Of a stretch of 64,000 nucleotides of DNA, positions 55,321 through 64,000 are shown piece by piece. Below the pieces are notes generated by a model. It was not told the DNA's origin and searched no databases. It saw nothing but the letters and a program-made list of their open reading frames with translations. The position numbers were made by a program, and so were the translations under genes. The stretch lies in the NCBI GenBank assembly GCA_023053575.1, contig JAKZAP010000007.1:10181008-10245007 (forward strand), in the 5' to 3' direction. Each line of letters begins with the position of its first letter. Within the stretch, counting starts at the first letter, position 1. Origin of the DNA: Branchinecta lynchi. Its lineage: Eukaryota > Arthropoda > Branchiopoda > Anostraca > Branchinectidae.

Positions 55321-55857
55321 CTAATTCCAAATATTCTTTTTGTTTGTAACAAAATATATAAAAGAAAATAAAAAGCATCTAAACTCCCATCTTGGGAGTT
55401 TAGTCTTTGGACTAGCTAAAAGTTGCAAATCGAATATTGACAGATTTCAGGCGACTCGGCAATTTTAAGTATAAAAGCAAATAAGATTCATTTAAATATT
55501 TTCGTTAACAAATGAGAACGTAAATTATAATTAATAATAAATATAATGATACGAGAACAGAGTGCAATCATTTAGTGTTGTTCAGTCACTTTTCAGTGAA
55601 GGTTGAATGGAAAAGTTATTAAAAGAAAAACAACAATATAAATATTAGACATAAACAGAACATATATGCTGTTGTAATTAGAAAATTATTCTGTCTTTTC
55701 TTTCGAAATCATTTAGTAATCCTGGAATCCTTAGTGTAAAACCATGTTATGTTCACATTAGTCTGACAGAATCTGAACTACCAAGTTTGACCTAATTCTC
55801 CTAATTGCAGTCTGTTTACTGTCCCTTGAGTCATCAAAGATCACATTCCAAAGGACT

Positions 55858-56200
55858 TAGTTTACCCCGATCGATGACCGCGATGAAAATAAGCGTCTAT
55901 TTGAAAGATCGGCGGTTGATTTTTGGATATTTTTCAACCGCTCTTTACGCGCGTAAATCAGCCGCTGATCGAGAATCGACCGCTGTTTCAAAGCGAGATG
56001 ATATCTTTGATGTGTATCACGCTGTCGGTTGTCTGCGAGAAGTTTCTCCATCAGAAAAACTGGTTATGTAAATTGTTTCCCTGTTTTCGCTACAAGTCAA
56101 CGGATCTCGGAAAAGGCTAAAAACTGCCAAAAGCGTGGGTTATTTGTTGAAAGCAGAGACTAGTTTAAAGTATTCAAATATTTTAAAATACTGTAAGTTG
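55858..56200 (+). repeat. Family G-related repeat, pairs with an inverted copy at 59985-60180
   Basis: GATGAAAATAAGCGTCTATT, GATCGGCGGTTGA, then ATCACGCTGTCGGTTGTCTG, CGAGAAGTTTCTCCATC, and TTAAAGTATTCAAATATTTT. The last three blocks recur in reverse order and complement at 59985-60180. Both copies are in AKTIP intron sequence on the same transcript, so they could base-pair. Confidence 0.6.
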
Positions 56201-56469
56201 AAAAATAAATAGGGCCAGGGGTCCTTTAAGAAATGGCTAGAACCGGGAGCAACACTTTGGTTGGTTTCTTGAGTATCGGTTAAATGCTGAAGTAGTCAAC
56301 CCATCGTGGTTTTCAGTATTTATATTCCAAAAACATTTTTTGTCTGAACTGATAACGCAACCAGTAGTCTCATAGGCCTAGCTATCCCTCAGCTATAAAA
56401 AAAAAAAAAATCTATAGCCGGGGACGTTTTTTCGTGGGGACGTTTCGAATGGGGACATTTTGTCGACAA

Positions 56470-57066
56470 CCCATGTTGTGCTAAGTAGACATGCTGAATC
56501 CAATTTTGAACTTTATTTCCATGACGGATAAGCTGGCAAAATTTGCCAAAACCGGAAATTTGGGTCGAAATTAATAATTTTTACAGACCCATCAGAATGA
56601 GTGAAGCGTCGTTTTTTATGCCACTGACATGTCTGATGCTTTTAAGAAACACCAGATTTATTTATATTTGCCATTAAAATTGTACCTTAACTTACCTTTA
56701 AGGTTCGCCTCTCAAGGTCACCAGCTCTTTTGCTCTGCATGCAGGTTACTGGGTGTACTGCTAAAACGAAGAATTTCGTCAAAGTAATATACTTTTCTAA
56801 AGTCGATTAGAGATGAGAGTAAACATGCATGCTGAATCCATATCTGAATTTGGTTTTCTCATCTTATATAGTTGTTTGGCCTTAAGTTGTCAAAAAACAC
56901 CAGAATGGTAACTTTTTATGTGCACATTCAAGCGGTTGACCATGGATAATTAGCAAAATGTAAAGGGGTTTGGCGGAGACCAGAAATCTAGAAGATCCGA
57001 TTGTCTGGATCAAGTAGTCCAGTCAATATTTAGTTTTTTAGATCCTTTCGAAACCTTTGGTCTTGC
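56470..57066 (+). repeat. Family B element, partial with tail (B8)
   Basis: Units with GACATGCTGAATCC and GCCAAAACCGGAAATTTG, then CGATTGTCTGGATCAAG and the tail TTTCGAAACCTTTGGTCTTG (to about 57066). The head is missing. In AKTIP intron 3. Confidence 0.65.
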
Positions 57067-57105
57067 TAAACTTGGTACATAAGTTGTTTGCGACTTTTGA
57101 AAAGT

Positions 57106-57331
57106 CGCGCCTAATTACCGAACCGAGATATTGAAACTGACTTTCCGCCTCAGTTCGTCGTTTCAAGAACGACGAATGAAACGGCGGTTCTACCGAACAA
57201 AGAAAACGCCTTATTTTCGGCAGTTCAACACCATACATTAACAGTTTGACTGCCATTTCATTCCTCGTTCCTGAAACCAAGAACTGAGGCAGAAAGTCAG
57301 TTTCAATATCTCCGTTGGGCAATTAGGCGCG
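57106..57331. mobile_element. 226-bp MITE with about 50-bp inverted repeats
   Basis: CGCGCCTAATTACCGAACCG on the left and its near-complement (CGTTGGGCAATTAGGCGCG) on the right continue through GAGATATTGAAACTGACTTT and CGCCTCAGTTC with about five mismatches in 50. The interior has further palindromes (GTTTCAAGAACGACGAATGAAAC). It abuts the family B tail at 57066 within 40 bases. Confidence 0.7.
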
Positions 57332-57934
57332 AAATTTGAAAGGGTAAGGTAAGGGCAGATCAGTTTCTTGAAGCCTCTTAAACGAAGTCTCGTCCCTCAT
57401 GTGGAGATCGCCTCCCTGTGTAGAGTTGGTCACTCCATGTAGCCCACTCACCGTCCTCTGGCTAAAGTTTAACTGAAAATGCTGCTTATTTTTGCGTCTG
57501 GTTTCGGAATACGCTGAAATAGTCTCACTCATTTAAGACATTTTGCTACTTTTTTTCACTCGTGGCTCTAGTAATAAGGTCCAGAGCGTGTGCTGCTTGC
57601 ACGACAAACCCAGAATTCATCCAGACGCGGAGAATATAAGTTTCAAAAAAAGCCTGCATTTCCAGCGTGATATGTGACAAGCTTGGAAAAGTTACGCCTG
57701 TAGAAAGTGAGGCGATGATGTTAACAGACGTCTTGCAAGGAATCGGACACTATTAGTTTAGCTTTTGGCAATGGCTTACATTTGTAATTGGTAAACATTT
57801 CAAGCGTAGAGGGACAAGCACATAGAGGCACCACAGATCCGAAAGAATAAGTTCATTTGATGAAATCGAGTATCTTTGGATAATGGACAAACGAAGTAAC
57901 GCATTTTTATCTGGTTGGCAGGCCTATTTAAAGG

Positions 57935-58160
57935 AGTCACATCATAACGTCTAGACCCCCCCCCCCCCCCCCAAAACCCAAAATTAAGGCACGACTCGAT
58001 CCTACCGCTGGGTCATCTAGTGGCGCGGCCGACATAAAGGAGTTACAACATAAGCATTCCAGCACTTGCAACGTGTAGAAACCCCCCAACCAAGACCCAA
58101 GGTGAAGCCACGAGTCGATCCGACCTCTGGGTCATCTAGCGGTGCGGGACGGAAGCGCCC
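57935..58160. repeat. Two-copy tandem repeat, unit about 112 bp
   Basis: Blocks CGACTCGATCCTACCGCTGG, then GTCATCTAGTGGCGCGG, and CGAGTCGATCCGACCTCTGG, then GTCATCTAGCGGTGCGG. Each is preceded by ACATAA and a C-rich run (C18 at 57956-57973 in the first, C6 in the second). No known family assigned. Confidence 0.65.
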
Positions 58161-58757
58161 GTTATGGAGTCATAGTTTGACTTTGGATCTAACGTTTTTA
58201 TTGTAACAGTCGTATGGAAAATGTGTAGAAAAATTAAACTAATTATTTGCATTATCGATTTCTTTAAGTACTTTGTTTTCTGTGTTTTTCTTGTTAATTT
58301 CCGTAAGTCCAAAGAATTAAGGATGGAAACTAGATCACAATAAACAACGCCGTAAATTATACTAAATTCTTTGTAGAGATTTCTTGAAAATTCTGAAAAT
58401 GAGCTAAATAATATTCAGCTGCCGGGACCAAAAAATGTCAAACTGGCCAAATGATATCTTCTTCCGACATATCTAAACGTCCACATGGTGATATACTTAG
58501 TTGTTTTAATCCTCTTACACGCCACTCGATCTTCTCGAAGGTTTTAGTAATCTTTTTACCCGCGCCAGGAGATCAATGAATCGTTAATTAGCAATGGCGG
58601 ATTGGCGTTCAGGAGTGAATTGTGTTCAAGTAATATGTGGATAACGTTAGCTACCGTGAGGATTTTGGAGAAAACAAAGGGAACAGTGTGTTCTTAAAAA
58701 TCCGTCCTATCGAAAAATGGTGTCTCTCACCTCCTCGGCCCACATGAATCAAAGACC

Positions 58758-59096
58758 TTAAGTGAATAAGTGATAACTAGACTGTTGGATCTCAGCCCTA
58801 TTCGGTTGAACTTTAAACAAATTCAGTATTTCGGATTCTGTCATCAGTTTTGCAACGGATGGCTGAACTCGCGGCCCCTCACTCATATCGTCGGCTGTCA
58901 AAAGACTTCCTTCATCATCAGAACTCTCCTCTTCGTCCTCAGCATCTTTAACTTGTTCTAAAACAGTGGGTCTGTCGCACCAAACTCCAATTTTGCACCA
59001 TGTTGTGGCTTCTGTTGCAAATATTAAGATAGTTCGACTTTTAGACCTTTTCGTATCTAGCTCGGTTCGTATAAAGACGTTTATACAACCTGCCAA
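58758..59096 (-). other. Acidic open frame of unknown nature in AKTIP intron 3
   Basis: A 112-codon minus-strand frame whose C-terminal half is acidic and regular (VKDAEDEEESSDDEGSLLTA, MSEGPRVQPSVAKLMTESE), while its N-terminal part overlaps noise. Acidic Ser/Asp/Glu tails are common in Tigger/pogo-type transposases, which may be the source, but no DDE or HTH domain is visible. No splice evidence. Confidence 0.3.
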
Positions 59097-59456
59097 AGAA
59101 AGGCTAATATGACAAATTTAAAACGACGTTTGTCGTACTGACAACAACGACGCCGAAAACAAACGCGGCTTGTCTTATGCAGCGCTCTCGGTTGCGTTAG
59201 CGGTATTGTACCGAACTGCATGAATCGATACAGATTAAACTTGATAGCAGCAAAAGCTAATGTTTTACACAAATTGATTGTAGTTGATTGATAGTCTTCC
59301 CACAATTAATCGAAGCAGACGAAAACTGCTTGGAGCCGTAACATGTTCTCTTTCCAAGTGAACATAAGTGAACATGAGACCACCTTAGGTATTCATGCGC
59401 CTTCTAATAGTTTGGTAAGGATTGGAAGTGTTAGTTAGCTAACTTTCTTGTTTCAG

Positions 59457-59644
59457 CGCCTTTACTTTGAACTACCCATCTTTCACCCCAACGTCAACGC
59501 CCAGACGGGAGAACTGGACTTTGGGAAAACGCTCAGTAAATGGAACCCGAAAGCTCATTCAGTGCATCATACTTTAATCCAAGCAAGAAAACTTATGCAT
59601 CGGCCAGACTTCTTAAACCCAATATGCCAGGATGCTAGTACGCT
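59457..59644 (+). CDS. AKTIP: AKTIP-like, exon 4 (UEV core lacking the catalytic cysteine)
   Basis: A 188-base exon after TTGTTTCAG and before GTAAGT, phase 0 at the start. It encodes RLYFELPIFHPNVNAQTGEL and DFGKTLSKWNPKAHSVHHTL, then IQARKLMHRPDFLNPICQDA. Human AKTIP has [29 protein letters not shown]. At the place where active E2 enzymes have HPNIxxxGxxCL, this protein has GELD, so it is an inactive ubiquitin-conjugating variant, as in the family. The W-x-P-x-H stretch replaces WRRNHNHIW. Ends with two bases of Leu. Confidence 0.92.
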
Positions 59645-59984
59645 GTAAGTACCATCACGAACCAATAACTCCCGATCTCTGTAATACGAGCATGCAGAGT
59701 CAGATAGATTCCCGGTGCCCTGCCCGATGCATACGAGCGGGTTAGAAGCTACGCGGAACACCACAGCTTATCACCTCTACAAAGACCTCACGCGAGACAG
59801 CCTCTCGCTGGCAATAGGCAATTGCAGTTCTTTTCTCTGCTCATGGGGCGAGCACGCTACGTTGCTCGCTGCCCCCAAATTTGCGAAACTGTTTTCCATG
59901 TAATTCTCATATGCCTACACAGAGGGTTGTGAAAAACAAGAAGGGGTTTAGTCAAAGGACCCCTCCCACTATTTACTATTCAAC

Positions 59985-60180
59985 TTACAGTATCTTAAAA
60001 TATTTGAATACTTTAAAACTAGGCTGTGCTTTCAACAAATATCCCACGGTTTTGGCTGTTTTAAGCGAGATCCGTTGACTTACAGCGAAAACTGGGAAAA
60101 AATTACAAAACGGTTTTTCTGATGGAAAAACTTCTCGCAGACTACCGTCGACAGCGTGATTACACATCGAAGGTAGCAAA
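59985..60180 (-). repeat. Inverted partner of the repeat at 55858-56200
   Basis: TTAAAATATTTGAATACTTT, GCTTTCAACAAATATCCCAC, GATGGAAAAACTTCTCGCAG and CGACAGCGTGATTACACATC are the reverse complement, in order, of blocks in 55980-56190. In AKTIP intron 4. Confidence 0.6.
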
Positions 60181-60771
60181 ACACGGTGAGAAAAATCTGC
60201 GTGGTCTTGTTCGAGGAGTTAGAATTCACCATACGAAATTGGGGTCTCCGGGTAGGGAAGTATATGAAATGATTATGGAAGTAGGTTGGGTTAGTATTAT
60301 AGGTAAGACAGGTCCTTTAAGGTTTTAAGTGCATTTAGGAACAATCTGAATAAAATAGGATTCAGAAGCTTGATAGATACTAATGATCACCACGCCATCT
60401 GGATCTGCATTTTGTTAAAAGGTTGCATCCACTCACATAACAACTGCCATACTTCTTTCCTACCAGTTTGACAAAAAACGTAGGCTCCTGGTGTTGGTAA
60501 TGATGAAAGCGATGCCAGGGTCAGTTAGCCTAATACGGTTGGGGAACGTGGTATCTGAACACCACGGCAACTTGCCAGATAATCATTAACTGTAAAAATA
60601 TTTTGGCCGTGGTATAAGATACCATGTTATATGCAAAAACGCAACCACTGTATCAGCTATGTAGAGGGACCTACCCAATAAGACGGATTTATGTAAAAAG
60701 TAACTAAATAAGGCAAATATAATACTGGCCGGTACAAAGCGTGCTTTTGGCTGAAAAAGCAAAAATCGTGT

Positions 60772-60804
60772 TATTGGGATCCCATCGAAACCTTTGGTCT
60801 TGTT
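60772..60804 (+). repeat. Family B tail fragment (B9)
   Basis: TATTGGGATCCCATCGAAAC then CTTTGGTCTTGTT. Only the terminal part is present, in AKTIP intron 4, about 150 bases before exon 5. Confidence 0.65.
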
Positions 60805-60947
60805 GTTGGAGGTATAAGACAATGCAGTTTTGGCGCAGAGAAATGTATCCGCAAAGAAAGTATTTAACTGTGTATAATTTAATCATGTATCATCGTCGTA
60901 CATTTGGATCAGTCCGCTCTTTGTTCAGGCATGATCCTCTCTTCTAG

Positions 60948-61122
60948 GTATGTTGAAAACAAAACCGAATTCAAGAGAAAAATAGACGATTCCATATTAG
61001 CCTGTCGCACAAGGCTCTTCAGTACCGACTCCACGGATCCCAACTACCCAAAGTTCAGTCCATTTAATAAAAGCATACACGGACCAGTGATGAAATTTAT
61101 GAAGCAAGATCATCAGCCACGC
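60948..61122 (+). CDS. AKTIP: AKTIP-like, exon 5 (C-terminal helices)
   Basis: A 175-base exon after CTCTTCTAG and before GTAAGT. Its first base completes Leu (CT|G). It encodes YVENKTEFKRKIDDSILACR, then TRLFSTDSTDPNYPKFSPFN. Human AKTIP has [42 protein letters not shown]. The FSPFN box matches FSPWN. Ends QDHQPR in phase 0. Confidence 0.9.
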
Positions 61123-61249
61123 GTAAGTTTACCTGCTAGCTTTATTTTCCAGTTGGTACCTGGATTTTGCATCTCATTTCGCTTCGAACCCGTGCTGGAA
61201 ACGTGCAAAAACCAAAAGGTGTGGTTATAACTCTACACCTTAACTTCCT

Positions 61250-61278
61250 CCTTTAACAACGTTCCACGTTGTTAAAGG
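61250..61278. repeat. Short perfect hairpin in AKTIP intron 5
   Basis: CCTTTAACAACG and CGTTGTTAAAGG are exact inverted 12-base arms around a 5-base loop (TTCCA). It lies 128 bases after exon 5. The rest of intron 5 (61123-62825) has no recognised gene or transposon. Confidence 0.6.
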
Positions 61279-62825
61279 AACTGTCCTACTGGTTCACTCT
61301 ACGTCCCTATTCGTTATAGTGGTTCCTGTGGCGAATTGGCTTTTTGCATTGAACATCATTCTATCTACCCATCCTCATTTCCGAGATTGCGACTTCAGAG
61401 ACTTTGATGTCACGCCCACCCTAACGGCACTACACCGATTTTCGCATCTGCCAAGTCTGGCCATTTTTTATGCGGATCAGACTCCCGGTTATTGCGTACG
61501 TGGCGCTCATTGGTCAGTTACTAAAATACGGCTAGGTACGTCCGGTATCACTCTGGATGTTCGCCTGTCCTTCTATCGTTCCCTTACTATACAAAAAAAG
61601 GAAAAAAGAGCTGATCTGCAAAAGTTAGGGTTTGTTGAACGTCTATGTCAGTTCGCTTTTGACCTTGTTTGATTTTTGCGTTATTGACTTTCAAACGACT
61701 GTAAATTTGTGGGTGATTTTCGGATAAATTAAGACCCGCTATCTCTAGCTCAATTCCTATCCCAATGTCCAAGTGCAGTTCGCTATTATAAGTTTCTGCA
61801 AACCAAACGATCAGGGTTTCACTACCAAACTGTCATACATTCCTGAATTAATTGAGGTTTTCTACAGTAGAGGTATGCTTATGTGAACGTTTGTTGACTT
61901 TGAACTTTGCCATTTTCATCTTCATTCTACCATTTAGCCTAAAACTGCACTGTTCACATTTACGTAACTGTTCAAATAAACATACCTATACTGTATTCCT
62001 ACCGTTGATTCTATTGGGTAATACTATTACTGCAAAATGTTCGTTATTTCCGATCCCTAACTGTCGATTAAAAATCCACTTGGGTTATTTGAAAATTTTT
62101 GCTAATAAGGGGAAACACAATGGGAAAACTCTTTTTCTGTAATCACTCTGTTCTTTTCTATTGAAGTTATCATGTTCTAAACAAATAGGACATTCATGCA
62201 GTGCGGTTTATTATTCGTTTTTATAAATTTCTTCTTTTTCTCCCTCCTGGCAAAGAAGCAAGTATTCGGTGCCAGCTATTATGGCCTCAAATGCCAGTTC
62301 AGCGCTTCAAAGCTGACTAGTTTCATGCAGCGTTTATAAGTACAGGAAAACCTGACCTAAATCCGAGCTTGGTTACAAGATTATGTTTACACGCAGAGGG
62401 AAAAAAATAAAACTCTTCAAACCAGAAAATCTGACAAAAATAAATTCACTAGCCAATAAAAAAATGTTTTTAAATCTCCCTATACCTCACCAACAGCAGT
62501 TGTGTAAGACCATCCACAGGTTGATGAGTAGACAATCTGCAATATGCGTCCTAATTAATGGACGTTTTGCGTGTGTCTTACCCACTGCGTTATGGATCCG
62601 ACTTTTTAGTATGTCTGCACTAAGTGTTCAATGTGAGATAATGGGGGACTAACAGGAACTAGTCCACTTGGAGCGCTGAATTGGAATAAGGCGAATGGCT
62701 TATTATCTGTTTTCCGTACATATTATGTTTTCCCGAATTATGTCTTTTTTATTTTCCGTTGTACTCTACTTTTCTGGTCTTATTATTATTCAATATTCCT
62801 TCAGTCCAAGCTGACTGCGAATTAT

Positions 62826-62982
62826 ATTTGATAGTGCACAACGGAAACGTCAGCTGAATTTTATTAGAGCTATATTTCGGCCCTTCTTGAGCGCTTTGAG
62901 CCTGAAGAGGACCCTGACCAAGAAGGGCCGAAATATAGCTCTAATAAAATTCAGCTGACGTATCCGTTGTGCACTATCAAAT
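62826..62982. repeat. Near-perfect inverted repeat of Penelope terminal sequence, 64-bp arms
   Basis: Arms 62826-62889 and 62919-62982 are reverse complements with a single mismatch (GGAAACG versus CGTATCC side). The loop is 29 bases. The right arm is the 3' half of a Penelope hammerhead plus its flank (AGCTGACGTATCCG, as at 16362 and 19924), and the left arm is an antisense copy. Such a head-to-head arrangement of the LTR-like unit is known for Penelope-like insertions. In AKTIP intron 5, ending 68 bases before exon 6. Confidence 0.9.
62898..62941 (+). ncRNA. Hammerhead ribozyme HHR3, intronic and sense to AKTIP
   Basis: Stem I GAGC (62898-62901), CTGAAGA (62902-62908), stem II GGACCC/GGGCC (62909-62914, 62925-62929) with a 10-base loop, GAAA (62930-62933), TAT and cleavage residue A62937, then GCTC (62938-62941). 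Stem I is GAGC/GCTC here but CAGC/GCTG in HHR1, a two-sided compensatory change. All core residues are intact. The 3' half is also complementary to the left arm of the surrounding inverted repeat, which competes with the ribozyme fold. Confidence 0.85.
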
Positions 62983-63050
62983 CTTATTGTTATTATATTA
63001 TTAGTCCGTTGCTGATTTATTTAAAACCTGAGACTGATTTCTTTCTCTAG

Positions 63051-63128
63051 CCCAGAGACAATCAAACTTCGACACAAGGACTGAGCTGGGTCAGAGATGG
63101 ATCACTGGTACCCTTTGCAAGCATTTGA
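63051..63128 (+). CDS. AKTIP: AKTIP-like, exon 6 (C-terminus and stop)
   Basis: Begins after TTTCTCTAG, phase 0. It encodes PRDNQTSTQGLSWVRDGSLV and PFASI, then TGA at 63126-63128. Human AKTIP ends with GLSWVKPGSVQPFSKEE and a few more residues, so GLSWV.xGSxxPF is a clear match. This closes a 270-residue protein, shorter than human at both ends. Confidence 0.9.
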   Translation, partial: PRDNQTSTQGLSWVRDGSLVPFASI

Positions 63129-63166
63129 AATTGGAGGATTGTCACGCGTGTGTCAGAGTCGACTAT

Positions 63167-63172
63167 TTTATT
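63167..63172 (-). terminator. Poly(A) signal, probable, for MPHOSPH6-like gene
   Basis: AATAAA on the minus strand, about 250 bases after the MPHOSPH6-like stop. It is the first one found downstream. Confidence 0.45.
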
Positions 63173-63194
63173 ATTGTTTTTATGACGCTTCTAT

Positions 63195-63200
63195 AATAAA
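63195..63200 (+). terminator. Poly(A) signal, probable, for AKTIP-like gene
   Basis: AATAAA on the plus strand 67 bases after the AKTIP-like stop codon. It lies beyond the opposing minus-strand signal, so the two 3' UTRs would overlap. Confidence 0.55.
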
Positions 63201-63418
63201 CACGGACGTTTGTATGAATATCAGAAATTGAGTGTCACGGTTACGCGACATGCTGCTAAAACAAGGATCTTGTCTTAGCCCTTACTCAGGTCACCACCAA
63301 ATTCCGACCCAAACCTCACACTAGACTTGGTGGTCCATTTATGTCTAAAACGATAGTATAACAACAGAAGTAAATCGCACAAATGAAAACGAGTGGGCTG
63401 GTGAGAAAGTGGCGGAAC

Positions 63419-63857
63419 TTAACCAAGTACGTCACCTCTCTTCAGTCTTTTTGCTTCTGCTTTTCTCTTGTTGTCCCACCTTGGCCTCTTGTCAGCAGCC
63501 GAGCTCCTGTTAAACTGACCTGTCCTGAAGTTTTTGTCAGTCCTTCCCGATCTATTGAATCTATCTGACCCGGATCGTCTGTTTTTGCTGGATTTACCAT
63601 TCACTTCTTGTGTATTTTGTTCTTTTTTACCGTTCCCCTTCCCAAAACGCCTTCCGACCGTTGCTAAGATGGAACCATAGGCCTCGGCCATTTCTTCATC
63701 GCCTATTTCTTCGGCTTCTTTGTCAGGGGTTGGATCAGCAACTCCATCTAACTTTTTCATAAGTTTTTCGATTTCGGGATCCATTCCTCCAAATGACATC
63801 CTCCCGAACCTCAGACCTTCAACCACCTTGTAGCTTGGTTCAATTATCACTTGTAAT
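63419..63857 (-). CDS. MPHOSPH6: MPHOSPH6-like protein, last exon
   Basis: Minus-strand exon starting after acceptor TTTATTTTAG (first base 63857) and ending with TAA at 63419-63421. It encodes LQVIIEPSYKVVEGLRFGRM, then SFGGMDPEIEKLMKKLDG, an acidic stretch, and GDEEMAEAYGSILATVGRRF. Human MPHOSPH6 has SFIIEEQSFLLCEDLLYGRMSFRGFNPEVEKLM and SDEEMARRYETLVGTIGKKFARK at the same places. The family is an RNA-binding cofactor of the nuclear exosome that helps recruit MTR4 for 5.8S rRNA maturation. The C-terminal 60 residues are basic, Arg/Asn/Ser-rich and end KRKAEAKRLKRGDVLG, a likely nuclear localisation tail. They are longer than in human. Earlier exons should lie beyond 64000. Confidence 0.9.
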
Positions 63858-64000
63858 CTAAAATAAATTTGGTAAAATAGCGAGCTTCAAAACTGTCAGG
63901 TGCCAACGTTTTCTGTTGAACATAACTGGGTGATGATGGTCCTTAAAGTAACTTAATCTTGTCTCCCGAATTTCTCTGAATGAACAGCCGTTTATTGGCA

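Overview
The window is a piece of a repeat-rich invertebrate animal genome. It has spliced genes with GT-AG introns, long introns full of transposons, and animal-type genes (TMX3-like, AKTIP-like, MPHOSPH6-like). It also carries a Penelope-like retroelement with a GIY-YIG domain and several hammerhead ribozymes. I cannot name the species. About 3% of the bases are confident host coding sequence and most of the rest is mobile DNA.

Genes, left to right. (1) A TMX3-like thioredoxin/PDI-family membrane protein on the minus strand: start codon at 24412, exons 24339-24412, 20166-20369 and 4354-4543. The remaining exons lie off the left edge. (2) A Nudix hydrolase of the YJR142W/Tnr3 (DUF4743) type on the minus strand, seen as one solid exon at 44260-44389 and one doubtful downstream exon at 43491-43581. 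(3) A complete AKTIP/FTS-like gene on the plus strand: six coding exons from 52615 to 63128, all phases agreeing, 270 residues. (4) The last exon of an MPHOSPH6-like gene on the minus strand, 63419-63857, convergent with AKTIP. Two weaker candidate exons are at 32684-32801 (+) and 40220-40347 (-).

Mobile DNA. Three families of large elements with internal arrays (A, B, C) cover much of the window. They differ in sequence but share an end design: a short hairpin followed by CTTGT, then usually a flanking T, with palindromic arms repeated at both ends. I read them as Helentron/HINE-like rolling-circle elements. There is also a family (D) of hAT-like MITEs with long G runs next to their ends, one copy with an exact 8-bp duplication. 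Others are another hAT-like MITE with an exact 8-bp duplication, two MITEs with TTA duplications (Harbinger-like), a MITE with perfect 34-bp inverted repeats, a decayed piggyBac with TTAA ends, two tRNA-derived SINE pieces and several LINE remnants.

The most interesting elements are the Penelope-like element (14150-16405) and three hammerhead ribozymes (16314-16357, 19871-19914, 62898-62941). All three keep the conserved core, have a four-base palindromic stem III (AUAU) and show compensatory change in stem I. The third sits in the sense strand of AKTIP intron 5, inside a near-perfect 64-bp-arm inverted repeat, about 110 bases before the last exon.

Nesting gives a relative history: the Penelope element lies in a family A element, a piggyBac in a family B element, a family B element in a family C element, and a hAT MITE in another family C element.
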